Made by a program: the position numbers and the translations under genes. Of a stretch of DNA of 64,000 bases, positions 50,062-59,128 are shown one piece after another (positions within the stretch are counted from its first letter, which is position 1; the number at the start of each line of letters is the position of its first letter). A model generated the notes under the pieces. It was not told the origin of the DNA and searched no databases. It worked only from the letters and a program-made list of their open reading frames with translations. The stretch comes from JBGSOV01 sp041738935 (GTDB taxonomy: Bacteria; Patescibacteriota; Gracilibacteria; CAIRYL01; GCA-016699755): positions 29,649 through 93,648 of the forward strand of contig JBGSOV010000019.1 in the NCBI GenBank assembly GCA_041738935.1, in the 5' to 3' direction.

Positions 50062-52059
50062 ATGCTGATACGGCAAAATGACATATCGGAGCACGATTGC
50101 CGAATCGGCAACAAAACAAAAAATCTGAAAAGGTTAGTCGAGCGTGGTTTTTTGGTGCCTGATTTTGTCGCTATTGCTTCGGATACCGTGCAAAGGATCG
50201 ACTGCGATTTTGCCGCATGCAGTAAGCTTTGCGAAGAAATTCGCACAACTTTCCCCAAAATGCTCTATGCCGTCCGCTCTTCCGCCCTTATCGAAGACCA
50301 AAATCAATCATCTTTGGCGGGGCAGTTCTTAACAGAAATCAAAGTGCCTCCCGAGCAATTGGCAACCGCCATCAACAATGTAATCGCTCAATCAAAAACC
50401 ATCTTGCTGGGGGAATCGGACAAATTTTCTCTCATTATCCAAGAATATATCGATGTCGATATTGCCGGAGTCTGTTTTACCAGAAACCCGACCGGACAAA
50501 GAGAGCTGATTATCGAACATCACAGAGGAGAGGGCGGGAGCCTTGTTGGCGGTAAGATTACTCCCGAGCGCGATGCGTTTTATTGGAACAATATTCCCGA
50601 GGATTATCCGTTTAATGTTAACATTTTTACCGATATCGAACGGAGCTTTGGCTTTCCGCAAGATATCGAATGGGGGATCAAAGACAACAAATTGTTTATC
50701 CTGCAAACACGCCCGATCACCACGATTTCACAAGACAAATATGCAGAGATTTTGTTCCTAGAAACAGCCTTGCCACAAATCTCCGAGGCAGACTTTTGTT
50801 ACGCAAAAACTCAAATCTCCGAGGTTTCGCCAAGACCGACGCCGTTTACATTTTCATTGCTGCAGGCGATATACGGAACAGATGGTCCAATCATGAATGT
50901 GTATCGAAAACACCATATTGCTTATTTTCCGCAGCCTTTTCTTAAAATCATTGGCAATGAACTTTTTGTCGATCAGGAGAAGGAACTAAAAACTTTGTTG
51001 CCTTCATGCAGTCTCCTCAACAAAAACTATCGGCTGCGACTCGCCACTATCAGGAATCTTCCCGCCACATTCACGAATATCTTGTCTACCATATTCCTCA
51101 AGGATGTCGATGATTGTTGTCGTCGACTCTTCGACTCGTTGACATCAGTGGAACGAACAAAAGACTTTGAACATGCGCTGCAGGGATTTCTTCATGACTA
51201 CGAGGTTGTTTTTGAAACCAATCTTTTGGCGGCGAAAAACTTAAAAAAAGCCGAAGTTTTACTCAAAAAAGAAAGCATCACTCTTGCCGATTTGCTGAGC
51301 GCCGAATCGCTGTTCCTCAATCCTGATCAGCAGAGACTCTTCCTCTTTGATGTCGAAAAAGGACTCACGGGTAATACGCTAGAGATTGCCGATGAAGACG
51401 AATTCTATGCTCCGCAGACGACTGAAAAAATCGATACTGGCGTTTTGGACTGGTGGAGGCGACTTCCGCGTTGGAAGCAAAAGCTCTACAAAAATCCGCT
51501 TACGCAAGCGCTCTTGTTCCAAAAATGTTGTGAAATTGCCCGCATTGTAATGATAAAAAATCTGAACGAAGTGAGAAAATCGCTCCTCGAATTGACGGAA
51601 TTTCAAGACAAAAAGCATGTCTTTTTTCAGTCGTTGGATGAAATCAGACAGCAAAAATGGGACGAAGACTGTTGTGCAAAGAGAAATGCGGATTATGACC
51701 AATATACTGTTTTTGAGCTTCCGACAAAACTGACAGCACACTTGCTTTCGCACAAAAGTGTTATCCAAGGAATTTCGCCCGGGATAGCGGAGGGGTTTGT
51801 CGTCGAAGCGGATGCCGTATCAAGCAGTCAAACACCAAGGATTCTTTTTACTCGAATGCTGTCGCCAACATTGACGAAACACTTTGCCGATATCACGGGA
51901 ATAATCTCGGAAAAAGGTGGATTGTTATCACATTTGGCGATTATCGCTCGCGAACGACACATTCCAATCGTTGTTATCGGCGACAAAAAAGACTTTCAAT
52001 CTGGCGAATATCTGCAAATCGATGGTAGCACCGGCGAAATCAAAAAGCTCAAAAAGTGA
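50062..52059 (+). CDS. PEP-synthase/rifampin-phosphotransferase-like dikinase
   Basis: Of the 665 residues, 1-215 are an ATP-grasp pyruvate/phosphate dikinase N-domain (AVRSSALIEDQNQSSLAGQF, IIQEYIDVDIAGVCFTRNP, and a closing LFILQTRPITTI). Residues 240-570 are a helical central domain beginning EVSPRPTPFTFSLLQAI, like the substrate domain of rifampin phosphotransferases. Residues 580-665 are the swivelling phospho-His domain with GGLLSHLAIIARE (catalytic His near 624). There is no PEP-binding TIM barrel, so it is not PpsA itself. By analogy it transfers the beta-phosphate of ATP to an unknown acceptor. Confidence 0.83.
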   Translation: MLIRQNDISEHDCRIGNKTKNLKRLVERGFLVPDFVAIASDTVQRIDCDFAACSKLCEEIRTTFPKMLYAVRSSALIEDQNQSSLAGQFLTEIKVPPEQLATAINNVIAQSKTILLGESDKFSLIIQEYIDVDIAGVCFTRNPTGQRELIIEHHRGEGGSLVGGKITPERDAFYWNNIPEDYPFNVNIFTDIERSFGFPQDIEWGIKDNKLFILQTRPITTISQDKYAEILFLETALPQISEADFCYAKTQISEVSPRPTPFTFSLLQAIYGTDGPIMNVYRKHHIAYFPQPFLKIIGNELFVDQEKELKTLLPSCSLLNKNYRLRLATIRNLPATFTNILSTIFLKDVDDCCRRLFDSLTSVERTKDFEHALQGFLHDYEVVFETNLLAAKNLKKAEVLLKKESITLADLLSAESLFLNPDQQRLFLFDVEKGLTGNTLEIADEDEFYAPQTTEKIDTGVLDWWRRLPRWKQKLYKNPLTQALLFQKCCEIARIVMIKNLNEVRKSLLELTEFQDKKHVFFQSLDEIRQQKWDEDCCAKRNADYDQYTVFELPTKLTAHLLSHKSVIQGISPGIAEGFVVEADAVSSSQTPRILFTRMLSPTLTKHFADITGIISEKGGLLSHLAIIARERHIPIVVIGDKKDFQSGEYLQIDGSTGEIKKLKK

Positions 52060-52106
52060 TATACTCGCAGACGCACCTATCGTGAGCTTCCCGCTTTTCT
52101 TTCCAC

Positions 52107-52427
52107 ATGAGCATCAACAAATCATCACTCGCGGCATCAATCATCGTGTTTTGTTTGATCGTTGTCATCGCTGCGCCTCCTTCTGCTTTGGCGGTACCGG
52201 TATCTGTATTTGTCAGACCTCCTGTAGAATCTGCTGCACCACCGCCGATTGATCCTGTGCTCGACTTGGAAGAATTTTGTGTGTCAAAATTGGCAGATGG
52301 ACGCTGTACGGTGCCACTGCTTGTTTCTTCGATTGCTTCGATGGCGGATACCGAAGAATGGCGCGAAGAAAAAAAATCTCTCATCTTCGTGCTGCAACTG
52401 GTTTTTCTGATACTGCTCCAAATGTGA
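52107..52427 (+). CDS. Small secreted protein, possibly frame-disrupted
   Basis: The predicted protein has 106 residues: a signal peptide (IIVFCLIVVIAAPPSALA), a Pro-rich spacer, one Cys pair (FCVSKLADGRC), and then after an eight-A run an odd hydrophobic tail. With one more A the frame would instead read ISHLRAATGFSDTAPNVTVR and stop at 52456, a more natural secreted-protein tail. It may be a remnant, a slippage product or a sequence error. No family is recognised. Confidence 0.45.
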   Translation: MSINKSSLAASIIVFCLIVVIAAPPSALAVPVSVFVRPPVESAAPPPIDPVLDLEEFCVSKLADGRCTVPLLVSSIASMADTEEWREEKKSLIFVLQLVFLILLQM

Positions 52428-52464
52428 CTGTTCGGAATATTGGCAGTAAGTAACACCATCAGTA

Positions 52465-54327
52465 TCAATTCCGCTCAGCAATCAATTTTTCCGTTGCAGA
52501 CAGGTTCGTTTTGATGACTTCGACATAAGAAGTTGTATGTGCGTCGACGAATACTTCTAGCGCTGCCTTATACGCTGTAACGGCTTCTTCTAACCTTGCT
52601 GTTCCACTTTCGCGCTCGCCGAGTGTCTGCAACGCTGCTCCGAGATTATGCTTTGTTGTTGCCCAATCGAGTGGCACTTGCTCGCGTGTCCGTACTTCCA
52701 AAGCGGCTTGATATGCCGCGACGGCTTCTTCTAGACGCTGCGTTCCATTCTCGCGCTCTCCAATGGACCAAAGTGCGGCGCCGAGATTGTTTTGCGTCGT
52801 TGCCCAATACAGCGGCATTTGCTCGCGAGTATAGACTTCCAAAACTGCTCGGTATGTTTCGGTCGCTTCTTCGAGTCGATCCGTTCCACTTTCGCGTTCG
52901 CCGAGTGCTCTGAGCGCCGCTCCCAAATTATTTTTTGTCTTTGCCCAGTCGAGCGGAACTTGCTCGCGTGTCCGTACTTCCAAAGCAGCTTGATACGCTG
53001 CAATGGCTTCCTCTAACCTTGCTGTATCGCCTTCGCGTTCGCCGAGTGCTCTGAGCGCCGCTCCCAAATTATGCTGAGTTATTGCCCATTCTTGCGGCAT
53101 CTGCTCGCGCGTCCGTACCTCCAGCGCTGCTTGATACGCTGCAATAGCTTCTTCTAACCTTGCTGTATCACCTTCGTGTTCGCCGAGTGTGGTCAGTATT
53201 TTGCCGATATTGTTTTGCGTCACCGCCCATTCTTGCGGCATCTGCTCGCGCGTATAGACTTGCAGGGATATTCTGAATGTCGCAATGGCTTCCTCTAACC
53301 TTGCTGTATCGCCTTCGCGCTCTCCGAGCGCTCTGAGCGCCGCTCCCAAATTATGCTGAGTTATTGCCCATTCTTGCGGCATCTGTTCGCGCGTATAGAC
53401 TTCTAAAACTGCTTGGTACGCCGTAACAGCTTCTTCCAACTGTTTTGTGCCGCCTTCGCGTCCGCCGAGTTCTTGTAATATGACCGCCATATTATTTTGC
53501 AAGGTCGCCCATTCTTGCGGCGCTTGTTCGCGTGTGAAAATCGCCAAAGCCGCTCGATATGTTTCGATCGCTGCTTCCAGCGGTGCGATGTTTCCCGACA
53601 AATATCCTGCAGTGCGCAGTGCTTCTGCAAAAATGACAAGTGTCGAGCCGCGGGCATCAATACTCCATTCCTGTCGATTGCGATTGGTGTCAAGTCGTTG
53701 TCGGACGGCGGCAATAGAATCGTCTAGCCACTTTGTTTCATGGTCTCCAATATTTGCGCGGAACTGTGCGTCTTGGGTAGCGATTACTAGACGAAGAAGC
53801 TCTGTCATCTCTGACCAAGACATTTCTGGAAGGCGTGTTGTTGTAGTTGGTGTGGTCAAAAACACTTCGGCGGTTTTGCGCTCAAAATCCACCACGCTTC
53901 CCCAGACGAGAACCGCTGCGCCACTTTTTTGCAGATATTGGAGTGCCGCTTCACTTCCTTCGTTTACGAGCGTGCGATCGAGTGGCAGAGTTTGAATTTC
54001 ACCAGATTCGCTCATTGTTGCGAGGAATATGCTTCTCAGCGTATCATCTGAGTCGTGGTCAAATTGGGCGATTACCACAGAAAAGCGTCCGGCGTCAGCC
54101 ATTGGTGTTTTGTCAGATGATGTGGCAAGTTCAATATTTTTATATTTCCTCAAATTATTGTTCTCTTGATTCTGCTCATTCACAACAAATATCGCTGCAC
54201 CAAAACATATCAGCGCCAAAAGTCCGATTGCGCCAAATATACTCATGCGAAAAATATTGCTGCGCTCGGCTGTTTTTTGCAGCGGTTTCTGTTCTCTTGG
54301 CAAATCCTTTTTGTCGGTATTTCTCAT
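52465..54327 (-). CDS. Membrane-anchored TPR protein with 47-residue repeats
   Basis: The 620-residue protein has a basic N-terminus and one membrane helix (28-49). An unidentified domain covers about 80-245 (SVVIAQFDHDSDDTLRSIFL). Seven tandem repeats of exactly 47 residues follow (257-585), each with the pattern YxAALEVxTREQxPQEWAxT, then QNNLGAALRALGEREGDT and ARLEEAxAA, plus a partial eighth. This is a TPR-type superhelix, generally a protein-binding scaffold, and it should lie outside the membrane. The partner is unknown. It converges on the small secreted gene. Confidence 0.85.
   Translation of the reverse strand: MRNTDKKDLPREQKPLQKTAERSNIFRMSIFGAIGLLALICFGAAIFVVNEQNQENNNLRKYKNIELATSSDKTPMADAGRFSVVIAQFDHDSDDTLRSIFLATMSESGEIQTLPLDRTLVNEGSEAALQYLQKSGAAVLVWGSVVDFERKTAEVFLTTPTTTTRLPEMSWSEMTELLRLVIATQDAQFRANIGDHETKWLDDSIAAVRQRLDTNRNRQEWSIDARGSTLVIFAEALRTAGYLSGNIAPLEAAIETYRAALAIFTREQAPQEWATLQNNMAVILQELGGREGGTKQLEEAVTAYQAVLEVYTREQMPQEWAITQHNLGAALRALGEREGDTARLEEAIATFRISLQVYTREQMPQEWAVTQNNIGKILTTLGEHEGDTARLEEAIAAYQAALEVRTREQMPQEWAITQHNLGAALRALGEREGDTARLEEAIAAYQAALEVRTREQVPLDWAKTKNNLGAALRALGERESGTDRLEEATETYRAVLEVYTREQMPLYWATTQNNLGAALWSIGERENGTQRLEEAVAAYQAALEVRTREQVPLDWATTKHNLGAALQTLGERESGTARLEEAVTAYKAALEVFVDAHTTSYVEVIKTNLSATEKLIAERN
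52573..53559 (-). repeat. Seven tandem 141-bp repeats in the TPR gene
   Basis: Each unit encodes 47 residues. Repeats are highly alike at DNA level (for example the recurring CCCATTCTTGCGGCATCTGC and GCTCTGAGCGCCGCTCCCAA), implying recent expansion or homogenisation. Confidence 0.9.
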
Positions 54328-54359
54328 TCTTCGAGTTATATCTCTTTATTTTATACTAA

Positions 54360-54482
54360 TTTCTTTTTGGAGAACAGGGTAAATCAGGAGCAAGTTCAGG
54401 CTGTGACCGTTTTGCAAAGAATCCTGAGCACATCAAAAAAGCGGCAGTTACATTTGGTGAGGGCGGCGAATCTACTCTCTAA
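54360..54482 (+). pseudogene. Possible gene remnant without start codon
   Basis: An open frame directly after a TAA encodes about 40 residues that read like the end of a real protein (GCDRFAKNPEHIKKAAVTFG, then GEGGESTL and a stop at 54480). There is no ATG. It sits in the gap between the TPR gene and the exporter operon. I cannot name its parent family. Confidence 0.3.
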
Positions 54483-54540
54483 AAATAATGAAAAAAAATC
54501 ATATTGGTGTGCGTAATACAAAGTAACATATTCCTTCCCC

Positions 54541-55005
54541 ATGAAAATCTCTCCTGCCTGGTCATCATATTTGATCGGAGTCGTGTGCGGCGTAGTGGTT
54601 ATTGGCGGCTACCAGATAGTTACAAATCAATTGGCAAGTAACAAAACCGCTCAGCCTGCAGCCCGGACAGAACAGCTTCAGGACGGTGGCAATCAAAATA
54701 GGCGTCGTAACCCCGGAAGCGAAACCGGCTCGTTTGATCGCAGTGCTATACTCGAGCGACAAGCAGAAATACTCGGAATGACCGCTATAGAGTTGCAGTC
54801 CGAGCTTGATGCCGGCAAGGTTTTTCGTGATTTGGCGAAAGAAAAAGGAATCGATGTGAGCGAGTTTTCGGGTAATAGTCGCGGTGGGCAAAATGTCGGA
54901 GAGGAAGCATCAGCTACCCCATCCGATTCTTTGGAAGTATCGACATCTCCCATTATCGATGCCAGCGAGAGCCCCGCTGTTTTGGAATCGCCAAAAGGGC
55001 AATAA
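54541..55005 (+). CDS. Membrane-anchored DUF2680-like small protein
   Basis: The 154-residue protein has an N-terminal helix (8-30) and a polar linker. A short helical domain follows (LERQAEILGMTAIELQSELD, then KVFRDLAKEKGIDVSEF, about 77-115) with the pattern 'LA..LGIS..EL...L..GK...DIA...GI' of DUF2680-type secreted proteins. A Ser/Pro-rich tail ends it. The role is unknown. It is the first gene of the MacAB-like exporter operon, 11 bases before the adaptor. Confidence 0.7.
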   Translation: MKISPAWSSYLIGVVCGVVVIGGYQIVTNQLASNKTAQPAARTEQLQDGGNQNRRRNPGSETGSFDRSAILERQAEILGMTAIELQSELDAGKVFRDLAKEKGIDVSEFSGNSRGGQNVGEEASATPSDSLEVSTSPIIDASESPAVLESPKGQ

Positions 55006-55016
55006 TTTTTTTATTT

Positions 55017-57086
55017 ATGGAAAATATCAACCGTTTTCACCGTAAATTTTTTCTCCTCGGACTGTTGACTGTCGTCGCCCTGTTCGCGCTGTACACCATA
55101 TTTTTGTCTGGCGAAGAGACACAGATTCAGACTACCGATCTGCGTACCACCACAGTGCAACGCGGTGACATTAGTCAGACAATAAAAGTGCTCGGCGAGG
55201 CCGAGCTCGTCGATGAGCAGACCTTGCGTTTTACCCAGGTGGGCACCATCGCTGCCGTGTATTTTCAAGATGGCGCCCAGGTCCAAAAAGACCAAGTGAT
55301 TGCTGAGCTTGACAAAACCGAGGGCTACAATGATATTCGTCAGGCTGAGATCAGTCTCGAAAACAGCCAACTCTCTTTGCAAGAGATTTTAAAAGGCAAT
55401 GATGCTTCCCAAATCTTGCAAGCGCAAAATTCCGTTGCCGAAACCAAGCAACAAATTGAAATTGCCAAACAAGACCTTGAAATTGCCAAACAAGACGAAC
55501 AAAATACTATCACTGAGTTAGAGCTCGAACTTGCACAATCCGAAAAAGATCTCGCAGATAAAAACATCGCGCTTGAGAGCACCAAAAAACAACTCGAAAA
55601 TACGGAGCTCTATGAAGAAGAAGGTATCGAATCAACGACCGTCTCTTATCGAGCATCCATTGATAAGGCACTACTTGACGTCAAAGACGCCATGATTAAT
55701 GCGGATAACATCCGCGATGACCTTGATGCGATTTTGGGCGTGGAAGAAAATACCAAAAAAGACAATGATGCTTACGAGTTGTATCTGGGCTTTCGCGACC
55801 AGAATACCAAAACAGCAGCGCGTAACGCCTATGTGATAGCGCGTAATGACCGCAAAGCGTTAGACACAGATATATCAGCATTCGAAGCCATCACAAGTCC
55901 ATCTGTTGATGATGCCGTTGTACTGCTTGACGGAGCAGTGGTTATGCTTGAGTCTATCTTTAGCGCAGCAGACAGCACGTATATTATGTTGCAGCAATCG
56001 ATTACGAACAGCAGCTTGTCGCAATCTCAACTTGATTCTTTCAAGGCATCTGCTGCTGGAGCGCGCGGTACGGCACAAAGCAGTCTGAGTAGTTTTAAAA
56101 ATCAGGTCACGACACTAAAAAACCTAGAAGAAGTCGATCTCGCCGAACGACGCAAAGATGACACGCTTACTGCGAAGCAGGATGCGGTACGGAGTGCCGA
56201 GACGGCACTCACCAAGATGCAAGATGCACTTACCAATCTGCGGAATTCTTTCACTGTTAAAAAAGAAAACAAACGCCTAGAGCGAGTGAGTAAAGAAAAT
56301 GCGCTCACCAACCTTGAGAGCAGATTGCGTCTGGAGGCAGAAACATTAAAAGATGTTCAGGAAGGGGAATCCGTAGAGCGCATCGCAATAGCACGAAATG
56401 ACGTTGCTCAAAAAGAGCTGGCCTTGGAGCGGGTTCAAAAAAATCTCGAAGATTACGAATTGCGCGCACCATTTGATGGCGTATTGCGCAAAATCGACTT
56501 CAAAGTCGGTGACAATCTGCTCGCCGACGAAGACAAATTTGCCTACCTCGAAAATCCTGACCTGCTCAAAATTACGATTCTTCTCGATCAAATCGATATT
56601 GTAAAAATCAAAGAGGGTTATCGTACTCGAATTGTATTTGACGCATTACCTGAGCAGGAGTTTTGGGGCGAAATCGAAGAGATTGACCAAACACCAGTGG
56701 AGCAATCTGGCGTGGTATCTTACGGAGCGACGATTACCTTACACAAAGATGACGAACCAATCTTTTCTGGAATGACAACTTCTATCGAAGTGTTTATCAG
56801 CGAGAAGGCAGATGTCTTGCTGGTGCCGAGTCTCGTCATTACCAGTCGCAATGGTGCGACATATGTACAACAAATGAAAAACGGTGTGCCACGCGAAGCG
56901 GAAGTGGTTACCGGCTTGAGTGACGGGGAAAATACCGAAATCATGAGTGGTCTGCAGGCAGGGGACGAAATCGTAGTGACAAACTTTGCAGTACAATCTG
57001 CCGCCAAAAACACCTCTGGCGATAGTGGAGGACAGGATTCTATGCGTCAGTTTATGCGTGCGACTGGTGGCGGACCTTCTCGTTAA
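55017..57086 (+). CDS. HlyD/MacA-like exporter adaptor with long coiled coil
   Basis: The 689-residue protein has one N-terminal membrane helix (10-30). A split biotinyl-lipoyl domain follows (TLRFTQVGTIAAVYFQDGAQ and, far downstream, YELRAPFDGVLRKIDFKVGD). Between them about 350 residues are mostly coiled coil, much longer than in MacA. Then come beta-barrel and membrane-proximal domains (VLLVPSLVITSRNGATYV, EVVTGLSDGENTEIMSGLQ). It should bridge the MacB-like permease to the outside. No TolC-like gene is present, as expected for a single-membrane cell, so the long coil may reach the surface layer. Confidence 0.87.
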   Translation: MENINRFHRKFFLLGLLTVVALFALYTIFLSGEETQIQTTDLRTTTVQRGDISQTIKVLGEAELVDEQTLRFTQVGTIAAVYFQDGAQVQKDQVIAELDKTEGYNDIRQAEISLENSQLSLQEILKGNDASQILQAQNSVAETKQQIEIAKQDLEIAKQDEQNTITELELELAQSEKDLADKNIALESTKKQLENTELYEEEGIESTTVSYRASIDKALLDVKDAMINADNIRDDLDAILGVEENTKKDNDAYELYLGFRDQNTKTAARNAYVIARNDRKALDTDISAFEAITSPSVDDAVVLLDGAVVMLESIFSAADSTYIMLQQSITNSSLSQSQLDSFKASAAGARGTAQSSLSSFKNQVTTLKNLEEVDLAERRKDDTLTAKQDAVRSAETALTKMQDALTNLRNSFTVKKENKRLERVSKENALTNLESRLRLEAETLKDVQEGESVERIAIARNDVAQKELALERVQKNLEDYELRAPFDGVLRKIDFKVGDNLLADEDKFAYLENPDLLKITILLDQIDIVKIKEGYRTRIVFDALPEQEFWGEIEEIDQTPVEQSGVVSYGATITLHKDDEPIFSGMTTSIEVFISEKADVLLVPSLVITSRNGATYVQQMKNGVPREAEVVTGLSDGENTEIMSGLQAGDEIVVTNFAVQSAAKNTSGDSGGQDSMRQFMRATGGGPSR

Positions 57087-57090
57087 ACCC

Positions 57091-57768
57091 ATGATCAGCC
57101 TTCACAACATTACCAAAACCTATCAACTTGGCGTGCAACAATTGACCGTACTCAAGGGCGTGTCGCTCGAAATCAAGGCTGGTGAGTTTGTTGCGATTAT
57201 GGGTCAATCTGGTTCTGGCAAATCAACTTTGATGAATATTATTGGCATGCTGGATGTGCCGACGAATGGGCAATATATTTTTGATCGGCAAAATGTCGAG
57301 CATCTCACAAGTAACGCTCAAGCTGAAATCCGTGGGCGCAAGATCGGCTTTGTTTTTCAGTCATACAACCTTTTGCCGCGCATGTCTGCTGTCAAACAAG
57401 TAGCGGTACCATTAAGCTATCAAGGTGTCAGCCATGCCGTCCGTTTGCAACGTGCCGCAGTGGCATTGCGGGCTGTTGGGCTAGACGATCGCATGCAAAA
57501 TCGCCCCAATGAGCTCTCTGGCGGACAACAACAGCGTGTCTCTATCGCCCGAGCAATGGTGACTGATCCGGCGATTATTCTTGCCGACGAGCCAACCGGG
57601 GCATTAGACAGTAAGACCGGCAAAGAAATCATGGAAATCTTCACCGAACTCAACAAGCAAGGAAAGACCATCATTCTCATTACCCATGAGCAAGAAATCG
57701 CCGATTATGCTCGGCGTATTATTCAGATTAGCGATGGCAACATTGTTTCTTCCGGACACCACTTATGA
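57091..57768 (+). CDS. MacB/LolD-type ABC transporter ATP-binding protein
   Basis: The 225-residue ATPase starts at the ATG 57091, four bases after the adaptor stop; the longer frame lies within the adaptor gene. Motifs are Walker A GQSGSGKST near 38, the Q-loop FVFQSYNLLPRM, signature LSGGQQQRV near 142, Walker B IILADEPTGALD and the H-loop ILITHE. The stop overlaps the permease start by four bases. Confidence 0.95.
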   Translation: MISLHNITKTYQLGVQQLTVLKGVSLEIKAGEFVAIMGQSGSGKSTLMNIIGMLDVPTNGQYIFDRQNVEHLTSNAQAEIRGRKIGFVFQSYNLLPRMSAVKQVAVPLSYQGVSHAVRLQRAAVALRAVGLDDRMQNRPNELSGGQQQRVSIARAMVTDPAIILADEPTGALDSKTGKEIMEIFTELNKQGKTIILITHEQEIADYARRIIQISDGNIVSSGHHL

Positions 57769-58985
57769 ATTTTCTCGAAAATATCTTCAACGCACTGGCG
57801 ACTATTGTTGCGAACAAGCTCCGCTCTGGCTTGACGATGCTCGGTATTATTATCGGTGTCTCGTCCGTAATCGTGATGATAGCTATTGGTGAAGGTGCAC
57901 AGCGCGGTGTTACTTCGCGGATTGAAGAGATGGGCACCAATTTGCTGATCGTCACTCCGGGTAATTCGTCGCAAACAAATGTACGCGGCAGTGCCGGTGG
58001 TGGAAGCAACACTGACGCCCTCACCAACGATGATGTCGCCGTACTCGAAGCACTCGACGGTATCGCCGCGGTCTCTCCTGAAAAATCAGGGCGTAAACAG
58101 GCAATTTATGGTAGCAATAATGTGAATACCACTATTACTGGCGTGTATCCCACATACGAATCCGTTCGTAATTTTCATATAGAATACGGACAATTTATCA
58201 CCAAAGAAAACAATAACGAGTTCGCCCGCGTAGCGGTATTGGGACAAGACGTGGTCGCAGATTTGTTCGACGATGCTAATCCGATTGGCAAAGACATTCG
58301 TATCGAAAACAACATCTTCACAGTCGTCGGCGTGATGGAAGAGAAAGAAGGTCAAGGTTTTAATAGCGGCGGTAATGTCATCTTCATTCCATTCACCACT
58401 GCACAAATGCGAGTACACGGTAGTCGTTCGGTCGATTCTATTTATTTGTCGGTGACGGATGCTGACAAGATGGATAACATGACGGACGAAGTACAATTTG
58501 CCTTGCTTACCGCACACCAGATTAGTGATCCGACCATTGCCGATTTTTCCGTACTCAATCAAGCTGACACGCTTGAAACGTTAAACGAAGTGACTGCAAT
58601 CTTTACGTTGCTTTTGGGCGGAATCGCGGGAATTTCGTTGCTTGTAGGAGGTATCGGCGTGATGAATATCATGCTTGTCTCCGTGACCGAACGCACGCAC
58701 GAGATTGGTATTCGTAAGGCGATTGGCGCTAAGGAGCACGATATCTTGTGGCAGTTTCTTACCGAATCCACTTTGCTAAGTTTGGCGGGCGGACTGATTG
58801 GTATTTTCGTAAGCTTCGCGGTGGTGGCGATACTGACCAATAAAACCGCACTTGAAGCAAGTGTAACGATGGATTCGATTCTCCTCGCTTTTTTGTTTGC
58901 GGCGACGGTGGGAATATTCTTCGGTGCATATCCCGCCTACAAAGCGGGAAAACTCAATCCGATCGAAGCACTTAGATTTGAGTAG
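57765..58985 (+). CDS. MacB-type ABC transporter permease
   Basis: The 406-residue protein has an N-terminal helix (about 18-42, RSGLTMLGIIIGVSSVIVMI), a periplasmic-type MacB_PCD domain (45-270), and three C-terminal helices. The FtsX signature TERTHEIGIRKAIGAKEHDI lies near 310. Together with the adaptor and ATPase it forms a MacAB-like mechanotransmission exporter for peptides, antibiotics or lipopeptides; the substrate is unknown. Confidence 0.93.
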   Translation: MNFLENIFNALATIVANKLRSGLTMLGIIIGVSSVIVMIAIGEGAQRGVTSRIEEMGTNLLIVTPGNSSQTNVRGSAGGGSNTDALTNDDVAVLEALDGIAAVSPEKSGRKQAIYGSNNVNTTITGVYPTYESVRNFHIEYGQFITKENNNEFARVAVLGQDVVADLFDDANPIGKDIRIENNIFTVVGVMEEKEGQGFNSGGNVIFIPFTTAQMRVHGSRSVDSIYLSVTDADKMDNMTDEVQFALLTAHQISDPTIADFSVLNQADTLETLNEVTAIFTLLLGGIAGISLLVGGIGVMNIMLVSVTERTHEIGIRKAIGAKEHDILWQFLTESTLLSLAGGLIGIFVSFAVVAILTNKTALEASVTMDSILLAFLFAATVGIFFGAYPAYKAGKLNPIEALRFE

Positions 58986-59128
58986 TAGCTCTTCATGCTC
59001 CACTTCTTTACCATCTGCATCATGCGACCACAATCCGTAATTCATAAAAGTCTTCTCTCCTTACAACCACAATTCCTCATCGCGTATTTTTGTGAAAAAA
59101 AGTACCGTATATTCCGTAGCAATATCCG

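Noticed and set aside
58776..59045. Minus-strand frame beginning MNYGLWSHDADGKE between the MacB permease and the sigma gene
   Set aside because: Most of it is the shadow of the permease. The first 20 codons read oddly protein-like, but that is too short to support a gene.
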